Shown one piece after another: positions 1 to 4,125 of a stretch of DNA of 5,025 nucleotides. The translations under genes and the position numbers were made by a program. The stretch comes from Methylocapsa sp. (lineage in GTDB: Bacteria > Pseudomonadota > Alphaproteobacteria > Rhizobiales > Beijerinckiaceae), in NCBI GenBank assembly GCA_003162995.1, contig PLUZ01000451.1:1-5025 (forward strand), read 5' to 3'. The notes beneath the pieces are model-generated. The model did not search any database. It was not told the origin of the DNA and saw only the letters and a program-made list of their open reading frames with translations. Numbering within the stretch: position 1 is the first letter of the stretch; each line of letters begins with the position of its first letter.

Positions 1-177
1 ATTCCGGGCGAGACGCAGACGATCTCGGCGGCGATCTACACCTATACGCAGGTGCCTGGCGGCGATGAAAGTGCCATGCGTTTGACGGTCGTCGCCATCG
101 TGATTTCTTTCGCCGCACTTGTCGCCTCTGAAATCATTCAGCGGCAGGCGGAAAAACGGCTCGCGAGTTTCGAATGA
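1..177 (+). CDS. modB: Molybdate ABC transporter permease ModB, C-terminal end (5' truncated by window)
   Basis: The reading frame is open from base 1 to a TGA at 175-177 and gives the last 58 residues. ModB is the inner-membrane permease that passes molybdate delivered by the periplasmic protein ModA, driven by the ModC ATPase. The tail begins IPGETQTISAAIYTYTQ and continues with a PGGDESAMRL stretch, which matches the conserved end of ModB proteins (IPGET...AIYT...PGG...A.RL). A hydrophobic segment at visible residues 28-43 is the last transmembrane helix, followed by a short charged cytoplasmic tail (QRQAEKRLASFE). The stop codon overlaps the modC start in ATGA, so translation is probably coupled. 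Most of the gene, including the ATPase-contacting loop, lies left of the window. The call rests on this tail plus the modC neighbour. Confidence 0.93.
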   Translation: MPGETQTISAAIYTYTQVPGGDESAMRLTVVAIVISFAALVASEIIQRQAEKRLASFE

Positions 178-1271
178 TCGAGGTCGATGTTGGGCTCAGA
201 TTGGGCGCTTTCGACCTTGAGGTGGCTTTCCGCAATGGCGAAGGCGTCATTGCGTTATTTGGCCAATCCGGTTCGGGCAAATCGCTGACGCTCAGTCTCA
301 TCGCCGGGTTGGTGCGGCCGGATAGGGGACGCGTCGTTTTGGATGGCAAGGCTCTTGTCGATGTGGAGCGCCGTGTTTTCGTTCCGATGCATCGCCGCCG
401 CATCGGGCTCGTATTCCAGGATTCGAATCTTTTCCCTCATCTGAGCGTAAAACAGAATCTCTTGTTCGGGCGTTGGTTCGCGCCGCGCCGCGGCCGTGAG
501 ATCAATTTTGACGCAGTGATCGAGACCTTGGGGATCGGAAACCTGCTCGCGCGTCGCCCGGCGCGCTTATCGGGCGGCGAAAGGCAGAGGGTCGCGATCG
601 GCCGAGCGCTTCTGTCTTGCCCGAAACTTCTTCTTTTTGATGAGCCGCTGGCTGCGCTCGACATGCAGCGCAAGCTCGAGATCATGCCGTTGATCGAGCA
701 AGTGCGCGACGAATTCAAGGTGCCGATCGTGTATATTTCGCATGCGATCGAGGAAGTGGTCCGTCTCGCAACGACAATCGTCGTGATTGACGCGGGCCGA
801 GTCAAGGCGATCGGCAGTCCCGGCGAGGTTTTTGGCAGGGTGTCGGCTCATTTGGCGGAGGAGCGTTTCGATCGCGCGTCTGTCTTGACGATGAAAGTCG
901 TCGGTGCGAACGCCGCCTATGGCTTGACCGAGTTGCAGCATCCGTCGGGGACCGTATGGCTTGCCGGTCCAGCAGGGCCCATTGGAGGCGTCACTCGGAT
1001 TATCGTGAAGGCGACGGATGTCACGCTCTCACTTGGGCCGCCGCATGACCTCAGCACGCGCAGCGCGCTTTCCGGAACGATCGAAGGAATCGAGAAAGAC
1101 GGTCCGCTTGCGATGGTCGCAATCGCGCTCGACGGAGAAGGGCGTCTGTTTGCGACGGTGACGCGTCATGCTTTCGACGAGATGGGTCTTGATAGCGGGG
1201 TTCGCGTCTTTGCGTTGATCAAGACCTCGGCGCTTGACGAGCGAAAAATCGCTTCGATCCCTCGGGCCTAG
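174..1271 (+). CDS. modC: Molybdate ABC transporter ATP-binding protein ModC
   Basis: This is the cytoplasmic ATPase of the molybdate importer, hydrolysing ATP to drive uptake through ModB; tungstate may also be carried. The 365-residue protein is close to the usual ModC length of about 350-370. Residues 1-230 form the ABC domain: Walker A GQSGSGKS (30-37), Q-loop with Gln82 in VFQDSNLFPHL, signature LSGGERQ (132-138), Walker B LLLFDEP (152-158), D-loop ALD (161-163) and H-loop His190. The Q-loop text (FQDSNLFPHLSV) and the RRIG just before it are typical of ModC rather than other importers. Residues about 295-357 (SALSGTIEGIEKDGPLAMV onward) form a C-terminal Mop domain, which binds molybdate and serves as the regulatory part of ModC. 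The ATG at 174 overlaps the modB stop by four bases, which fixes the start and implies one operon. The TAG stop lies inside the border of an intergenic palindromic repeat. All key ATPase residues are present, so the protein should be active. Confidence 0.97.
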   Translation: MIEVDVGLRLGAFDLEVAFRNGEGVIALFGQSGSGKSLTLSLIAGLVRPDRGRVVLDGKALVDVERRVFVPMHRRRIGLVFQDSNLFPHLSVKQNLLFGRWFAPRRGREINFDAVIETLGIGNLLARRPARLSGGERQRVAIGRALLSCPKLLLFDEPLAALDMQRKLEIMPLIEQVRDEFKVPIVYISHAIEEVVRLATTIVVIDAGRVKAIGSPGEVFGRVSAHLAEERFDRASVLTMKVVGANAAYGLTELQHPSGTVWLAGPAGPIGGVTRIIVKATDVTLSLGPPHDLSTRSALSGTIEGIEKDGPLAMVAIALDGEGRLFATVTRHAFDEMGLDSGVRVFALIKTSALDERKIASIPRA

Positions 1272-1318
1272 AGCATGTCCCGAAAAAGTTGCTCGACTTT
1301 TTCGATGAGGACATGCTC
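1268..1318. repeat. Palindromic repeat unit 1 of an intergenic mosaic (long bulged hairpin at the modC stop)
   Basis: The outer arm GAGCATGTCC (1271-1280) pairs with GGACATGCTC (1309-1318). The inner arm CGAAAAAGT (1281-1289) pairs with ACTTTTTCG (1296-1304). This leaves a six-base loop at 1290-1295 and a four-base bulge at 1305-1308, for 19 perfect pairs in all. The left border CTAGAGC (1268-1274) recurs at the start of unit 2, and the modC TAG stop is part of it. Short palindromes beginning GAGCATG are, from my knowledge of the group, common between genes in Rhizobiales. At RNA level the hairpin could protect the modBC 3' end or end transcription, but no T-run follows directly, so a classic terminator role is only inferred. 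Confidence 0.8.
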
Positions 1319-1358
1319 CAGCTCTTTGAAGTTGAGCGTGATCCTGGCCGAATCGCTT

Positions 1359-1411
1359 CTAGAGCGGGAAGAGGAAAAGTGGAAACCGGTATTCCGCTCG
1401 CCTCCTGCTCT
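1359..1411. repeat. Palindromic repeat unit 2 of the mosaic (AAAAGTGGAAACCGGT core)
   Basis: The unit opens with CTAGAGC (1359-1365), the same seven bases that open unit 1, and closes with TGCTCT (1406-1411), the inverse of the opening AGAGC. The arms pair imperfectly (AGAGCGGGA against TCCTGCTCT). The centre holds AAAAGTGGAAACCGGT (1376-1391) followed by ATTCCG. I recognise this core from small dispersed palindromic elements of Rhizobiales intergenic regions. It has no coding potential. Copy number in this genome cannot be judged from one window. Confidence 0.7.
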
Positions 1412-1435
1412 AAACTCATGCACTCGATCAATTTC

Positions 1436-1467
1436 ATGGTTTTGGATTGAATCAATCCGAAACCATT
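1436..1467. repeat. Palindromic repeat unit 3 of the mosaic (GGATTGAATCAATCC palindrome)
   Basis: The left arm ATGGTTTTGGATTGA (1436-1450) is mirrored by TCAATCCGAAACCAT (1452-1466), with one T-C mismatch position (a G-T wobble in RNA) and a single central base. It lies 24 bases beyond unit 2 on the same side of modC, so units 1-3 probably form one composite intergenic element. The perfect DNA palindrome with almost no loop points to a dispersed repeat or protein-binding site rather than a stable RNA terminator hairpin. Confidence 0.7.
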
Positions 1468-1764
1468 GTGATCTATGTGCGTTTCGTGATCTTTTCGCGG
1501 ATGCTGGCGCCAACTGGCCGGGGGCTGCCATCATTTCTGCCGTCAAAACACCATCAAACGCCTTTGAAGCACGCCAAGTTTGGCCATCGCCAATATAACG
1601 CCATCTCTTTACGGCGCATGGAACGCGACGTGCCTCCGACCGACAAGACAAAAGAATTGCTTCAATTGCTTGTGTTGCCTTGAAGCCACACAACGCGGGT
1701 CAATTCGAGCAATCTCGCTGCGTGCCCCTTTCCAGCCGCAATCCCTTCCAACAACGAGAGATCG

Positions 1765-1770
1765 AGGAGG
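1765..1770 (+). promoter_or_regulatory. Ribosome binding site AGGAGG that decides the GTG start of the transglycosylase
   Basis: AGGAGG is a full match to the Shine-Dalgarno core. It lies seven bases before GTG at 1778. The same frame is open back to an ATG at 1580, but that extension has no ribosome site and would bury the signal peptide, so GTG 1778 is the better start. Confidence 0.8.
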
Positions 1771-1777
1771 AACGGCT

Positions 1778-2281
1778 GTGTGGCGCAATCATTTGTGCGC
1801 GGTCATTGGATCGCTCCCCTGCTCGGTCGGCGTTGCGACAGCGGCCGATCGGCCAAATACCTATGACGAAATGATCGCGCGCCAGGCCGAGATTCATGGC
1901 GTTCCAGAGGCCCTGGTCCATCGTATCGTCAAGCGCGAAAGCCGTTATCAGCCAGGCGTCGTCCATCGCCATTGCTTTGGCCTTATGCAGATCAAATATG
2001 CGACGGCGCGCGAAATGGGCTATAAGGGCGATGCGAAAGGCCTTCTGGACCCAAAAATCAACCTTACTTACGCCGTGCCTTATCTCGCCAACGCCTATCG
2101 GCTCGCCGACGGCGATGAGGATCGCGCCGTAACGCTGTTCAGCAGCGGCTACTACTATACGGCGCATCAAAAGAAAATGCTCGCCACATTGCGGACGGCA
2201 TCTTCTCCGCCGGTCGCCTCCGATTCGCTGCCTCCGCCCGAGCCCGTCGCGCGGCTTTGTTGCATGGATGTTCGTGAGTGA
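1778..2281 (+). CDS. Exported lytic transglycosylase of the SLT type (small, single domain)
   Basis: It encodes 167 residues from GTG 1778. Lytic transglycosylases cleave the MurNAc-GlcNAc bond of peptidoglycan in the periplasm, leaving 1,6-anhydro ends, for wall remodelling or insertion of envelope machines. Residues 1-23 (MWRNHLCAVIGSLPC...ATAA) look like a signal peptide with likely cleavage near ATAA-DRP. The catalytic Glu54 lies in ALVHRIVKRESRYQPG (45-60), followed by FGLMQIKYATA (67-77), LLDPKINLTYAVPYLANAYR (89-108) and FSSGYYY (121-127). These are the ordered motifs of the SLT fold: ES, GLMQ, the N..YAV.YL helix and, in place of the usual YNxG, an xxxGYYY variant that I recall from short rhizobial proteins. 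A Pro-rich tail (143-156) and a Cys-Cys pair (161-162) end the protein. It appears to be a single-gene unit. Its specific partner or substrate class cannot be told. Confidence 0.9.
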   Translation: MWRNHLCAVIGSLPCSVGVATAADRPNTYDEMIARQAEIHGVPEALVHRIVKRESRYQPGVVHRHCFGLMQIKYATAREMGYKGDAKGLLDPKINLTYAVPYLANAYRLADGDEDRAVTLFSSGYYYTAHQKKMLATLRTASSPPVASDSLPPPEPVARLCCMDVRE

Positions 2282-2637
2282 GGATTGCCCCGTGCGATGA
2301 GTATCAGGCGACACGCACGCGGATTGGACGTCCGCGTTCCAACATTCGTTAAGCGCCTTTACCGCAATATTGACCTCACACGCGACATGCATCTTCACGC
2401 GAATGCAATGCGCCCCCAATCAGGCGCTTGTAGCAGCCGATCGCCGCTTCGACTTTCGAACACCGATCGTACCGGGGTTTTCTGCCAATCCATGTGTCCA
2501 TGTTCATTGATCGAACGAATGTGTGACTCCGGCATTGCCACGGCGATTTAGGCTTGCAGTCGCCCTACCACTGACCATGACGATCCTCCTGCTGCCGAAG
2601 ATATTCAGTTTGGCGCTCACCGGTCGTGGAAAGTCAA
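2282..2637. other. Intergenic region between convergent transglycosylase and dehydrogenase genes
   Basis: These roughly 350 bases are the meeting point of two gene ends. Open frames here are short, rich in Arg, His, Ser and Cys, and lack homology-like motifs, so I treat them as chance. I see one hairpin (2317-2337), annotated separately, and one very short - strand frame with a good ribosome site (2504-2578), discussed as a finding. No T-rich terminator is evident for either flanking gene. Confidence 0.55.
2317..2337. terminator. Hairpin downstream of the transglycosylase, possible terminator
   Basis: ACGCGGA (2317-2323) pairs perfectly with TCCGCGT (2331-2337) around a seven-base loop, 35 bases after the transglycosylase stop. 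The GC-rich stem and position between converging genes suit transcription termination. No T-run follows on either strand, so an intrinsic terminator is unproven. Confidence 0.35.
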
Positions 2638-3333
2638 TTACCAAGCATGTTCCCGGCCGTCGTAGTCGAAGAACTTTCCGGATTCAGCACTCCCGAGGGT
2701 CTCAATGAGACGCTTCGAGGCTGTTACACTTTCCTCCGGGGTGAGCGATGCGCCTGGCCCACCCATGTCGGTCTTGACCCAGCCTGGATTGATAAGGACA
2801 CAGGCGACTCCACGGGGCGCGAAGTCGATCGCGGCGCTCCGCATCACCATGTTCACGGCCGCCTTCGAACTGCGATAGGCAATTGAGCCGCCTGATGTGT
2901 TTCCGGTAAGCGAGCCCATGCCGCTCGTGATGGTGACGGCGAGTTTGCGTTCGCTGCGGGAGAGGTGATCAATGAAGGCTTCAGTGACCCGCAGCGGCCC
3001 CATGGTGTTAACGTTGAAAACCTCCGCCCAGGATTCGTAATCGACATTCCCAGCTTTCTGGTGCGGCTTGCCCGCAATGCCTGCGCTGTTGATGAGGAGA
3101 TCGACGGCGCCGTCGCCAATCTGTGCCGCTGCCTGCTTGACGCTCCGCAGGTCCGTTACGTCCATGGTTACAACCTCGACCAAGCCTTTCGAACGCTCAG
3201 CCAGGAGCCGAAGGCTATCGGCTGACGTAGGATGGCGGCAGGCCGCGAACACACACCAACCATCGGCCGCATATTGTTTGACGAATTCGAAACCGAGACC
3301 GCGATTCGTGCCTGTAATCACGACGGTGGGCAT
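2638..3333 (-). CDS. Short-chain dehydrogenase/reductase, C-factor (CsgA)-like
   Basis: This complete 231-residue classical-type SDR is a cytosolic NAD(P)-dependent oxidoreductase of unknown substrate. The Rossmann fold starts at the N-terminus with TGTNRGLG (7-14). It continues with MDVTD (57-61), which contacts the adenine, NSAG (82-85, the NNAG motif) and Asn109 in FNVNT. The catalytic Ser is most likely Ser137 in TSGMGS, and Tyr153 and Lys157 lie in YRSSK. The substrate-side PGWVKTDMGG (183-192) follows. The GMGS and PGWVKTDMGG wording places it among C-factor-like SDRs, whose 230-250 residue size it matches. Arg33 after the second strand (FAACRHP) suggests NADP(H) preference, an inference. 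AAGGAGG (3339-3345) lies five bases before the ATG and fixes the start. It stands alone, converging on the transglycosylase gene. The C-factor name reflects family likeness only and does not imply cell-cell signalling here. Confidence 0.95.
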   Translation of the reverse strand: MPTVVITGTNRGLGFEFVKQYAADGWCVFAACRHPTSADSLRLLAERSKGLVEVVTMDVTDLRSVKQAAAQIGDGAVDLLINSAGIAGKPHQKAGNVDYESWAEVFNVNTMGPLRVTEAFIDHLSRSERKLAVTITSGMGSLTGNTSGGSIAYRSSKAAVNMVMRSAAIDFAPRGVACVLINPGWVKTDMGGPGASLTPEESVTASKRLIETLGSAESGKFFDYDGREHAW

Positions 3334-3363
3334 TAATGCCTCCTTCAGGGCTGCGAAAAGGCG

Positions 3364-3392
3364 TTGTCACGTTCATTCGTTTGACTTGTCAA
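3364..3392 (-). promoter_or_regulatory. Possible promoter of the dehydrogenase gene, with TTGAC-TT-GTCAA palindrome
   Basis: Read on the - strand, a perfect -35 box TTGACA occupies 3392-3387. At 17 bases spacing the matching -10 position (3369-3364) reads TGACAA, a poor fit. The -35 box forms half of the 12-base palindrome TTGACTTGTCAA (3381-3392), which could be an operator overlapping the promoter. It lies about 50 bases upstream of the start codon. Confidence 0.35.
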
Positions 3393-3416
3393 CAGCGCAG
3401 GGCGTTCACAGCTTGA

Positions 3417-3509
3417 GTGCCTAAATATCAACGCCGTACGGCGCTCGTCGCTAAGCCAAATCGGCCCAAAAGCCGTCTATTCTTCGCCAATGTGACAATG
3501 CCGAGCGCT
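3417..3509. repeat. Diverged direct repeat, copy A
   Basis: Copy A aligns without gaps to 3520-3612; I count about 63 identical bases of 93, highest in the first 45 bases (34 of 45). The two copies start 103 bases apart. Copy A contains the perfect 12-base palindrome CGCCGTACGGCG (3432-3443), which copy B does not keep. Although both copies can be read as similar short peptides starting GTG or ATG, mismatches fall on all three codon positions (about 7, 13 and 10), so protein-level selection is not indicated. Confidence 0.7.
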
Positions 3510-3519
3510 CAAAGCCAGG

Positions 3520-3612
3520 ATGTCTAAATTTCAATGCCTTAGGGCGCCTGTTGCCAAGCTAAATTCACTCGCAAATCGCATATGCTTGGCCAAATTGATA
3601 AGGCCGAAGGCC
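3520..3612. repeat. Diverged direct repeat, copy B
   Basis: This is the partner of copy A at 3417-3509, starting TGTCTAAATTTCAATGCC just after base 3520. It ends about 20 bases before the 3' end of the small secreted-protein gene on the other strand. An open + strand frame runs from here to 3762, but it overlaps that gene, has no ribosome site and looks random beyond the repeat. I treat this copy as non-coding. Confidence 0.7.
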
Positions 3613-3615
3613 GTC

Positions 3616-3642
3616 CAAAATCCACGTGCCGCTATTGGCACG
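3616..3642 (-). terminator. Candidate intrinsic terminator of the small secreted-protein gene
   Basis: On the - strand, CGTGCC (3642-3637) pairs with GGCACG (3630-3625) around a six-base loop. The tail TGGATTTTGG (3624-3615) follows, containing a short T-run. The stop codon (3634-3632) lies in the loop. The compact GC stem followed by Ts on the correct strand supports termination, although the T-tract is short and interrupted. Confidence 0.45.
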
Positions 3643-3868
3643 CCCATGAGGAGTGCGTCCCTTTGCAGGGATCATTTGGAGCGTAGCCGTGATATTGTAC
3701 AAAGTTCCAAAATTGTTGCTCCTCATGACGCCGCTCTTGGCCCGCTTCATAATTGTTTATAGCGGCGGCTAGGTTGTTGAGGGCTTCTGCGGCAGCATGA
3801 TCTTGACAGAAGGCGGGCGTTAAGAACGCCAGCGCAGCACTAATAATGATCAATATGTGCTTTATCAT
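3632..3868 (-). CDS. Small putative secreted protein of unknown function
   Basis: This 78-residue protein belongs to no family I recognise. Residues 1-21 form a good signal peptide: positive start MIKH, hydrophobic core ILIIISAALAFL, then TPAFC before QDHAAAEA. Cleavage is likely around residues 20-22. The motif before Cys21 (P-A-F-C) is not a standard lipobox, so a lipoprotein is unlikely. The mature part of about 57 residues has an Ala/Asn-rich, probably helical stretch (QDHAAAEALNNLAAAINNYE, 22-41), a charged segment (ERRHEEQQ, 45-52), an aromatic patch (FWNFVQYHGY, 53-62) and two cysteines near the end (C68, C77) that could pair in the periplasm. AGAGGT (3874-3879) sits five bases before the ATG. 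Base composition is visibly more AT-rich than modC or the transglycosylase, which may mean foreign origin or a fast-evolving gene. The signal peptide, ribosome site and likely terminator make it a probable real gene despite its size. Confidence 0.68.
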   Translation of the reverse strand: MIKHILIIISAALAFLTPAFCQDHAAAEALNNLAAAINNYEAGQERRHEEQQFWNFVQYHGYAPNDPCKGTHSSWACQ

Positions 3869-3936
3869 TTCGCACCTCTAATTGAATTCCTAGCCTTTCA
3901 ATCTTTCAGATCATTTTGGCGATGCTAACGTACAAC

Positions 3937-3950
3937 TGTGATACGTCACA
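3937..3950. promoter_or_regulatory. TGTGA-N4-TCACA palindrome, candidate operator
   Basis: TGTGATACGTCACA has perfect five-base arms around TACG, 69 bases upstream of the small secreted-protein start. The half-sites equal those of the CRP/FNR-type consensus TGTGA-N6-TCACA, but the spacer is two bases shorter, so a classical CRP site is not assured; another dimeric regulator could use it. The distance suits regulation of the - strand gene at 3868. I could not place a clear promoter beside it. Confidence 0.4.
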
Positions 3951-4024
3951 AAGGTTCGCGTCTCTTGGTTAGTTACCTCCAAACGTTAGTCAGGGATAAG
4001 CAACGGAGAAATCGAGAACACGGT

Positions 4025-4041
4025 GGCCGCCATGAGCGGCC
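4025..4041. other. Small GC-rich hairpin downstream of the hydroxy-acid dehydrogenase gene
   Basis: GGCCGC (4025-4030) pairs with GCGGCC (4036-4041) around CATGA. It lies about 85 bases past the dehydrogenase stop. Neither strand continues into a T-run, so it is only a weak candidate for a 3' end structure. Confidence 0.25.
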
Positions 4042-4125
4042 TCTAGGGCACGAGCTAGGACAGTAGCGCCGCAAGCCTCCTTTTATACGCGTCCGGATCT
4101 GTCATCCGTCCAGGCTCGGCATCGC

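Larger units (their letters stand above)
1272..1777. other. Intergenic region between modC and the lytic transglycosylase gene
   Basis: This stretch of about 500 bases holds the three palindromic units up to 1468. The remainder (1469-1777) has short open frames on both strands, but none has a ribosome site, recognisable motif or protein-like composition. A tandem nine-base duplication, AATTGCTTC then AATTGCTTG, lies at 1655-1672, and AATTG-CTT-CAATT within it can fold into a small hairpin. I could not identify a convincing promoter for the downstream gene. Confidence 0.6.
3869..4125. other. Intergenic region between hydroxy-acid dehydrogenase and small secreted-protein genes
   Basis: It carries the ribosome site and candidate operator of the small gene and the weak hairpin at 4025-4041. 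I find no further gene or RNA here; short frames such as the GTG-initiated one at 4024 stop within a few codons. Confidence 0.5.

Noticed and set aside
1655..1672. Tandem nine-base repeat AATTGCTTC/AATTGCTTG
   Set aside because: Two short imperfect copies are within chance expectation, and nothing nearby suggests a function.
1268..1693. Open frames on both strands across the palindrome mosaic
   Set aside because: Their sequence is produced by the palindromic repeats and has no ribosome site or recognisable domain.
1580..1777. N-terminal extension of the transglycosylase to ATG 1580
   Set aside because: It would place about 66 Arg/Cys-rich residues before a clear signal peptide and ignore the AGGAGG seven bases before GTG 1778.
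1796..1822. Possible lipoprotein signal in the transglycosylase (S-L-P-C)
   Set aside because: Pro directly before the Cys does not fit the lipobox. A signal peptidase I site near ATAA-DRP is more plausible.
1700..2419. Long - strand open frame (239 codons) opposite the transglycosylase gene
   Set aside because: It covers the transglycosylase on the other strand, has no family motif, and is rich in Arg, His and Cys as expected for an antisense shadow. The + strand gene has ES/GLMQ motifs, a signal peptide and a perfect ribosome site.
2285..2708. Two + strand frames of 88 and 61 codons after the transglycosylase
   Set aside because: They have low-quality composition and no ribosome site. The second, despite a hydrophobic stretch, runs into the antisense of the dehydrogenase 3' end.
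3520..3762. 80-codon + strand frame starting in repeat copy B
   Set aside because: It has no ribosome site, overlaps the 3' half of the signal-peptide gene on the other strand, and the repeat comparison shows no coding-type substitution pattern.
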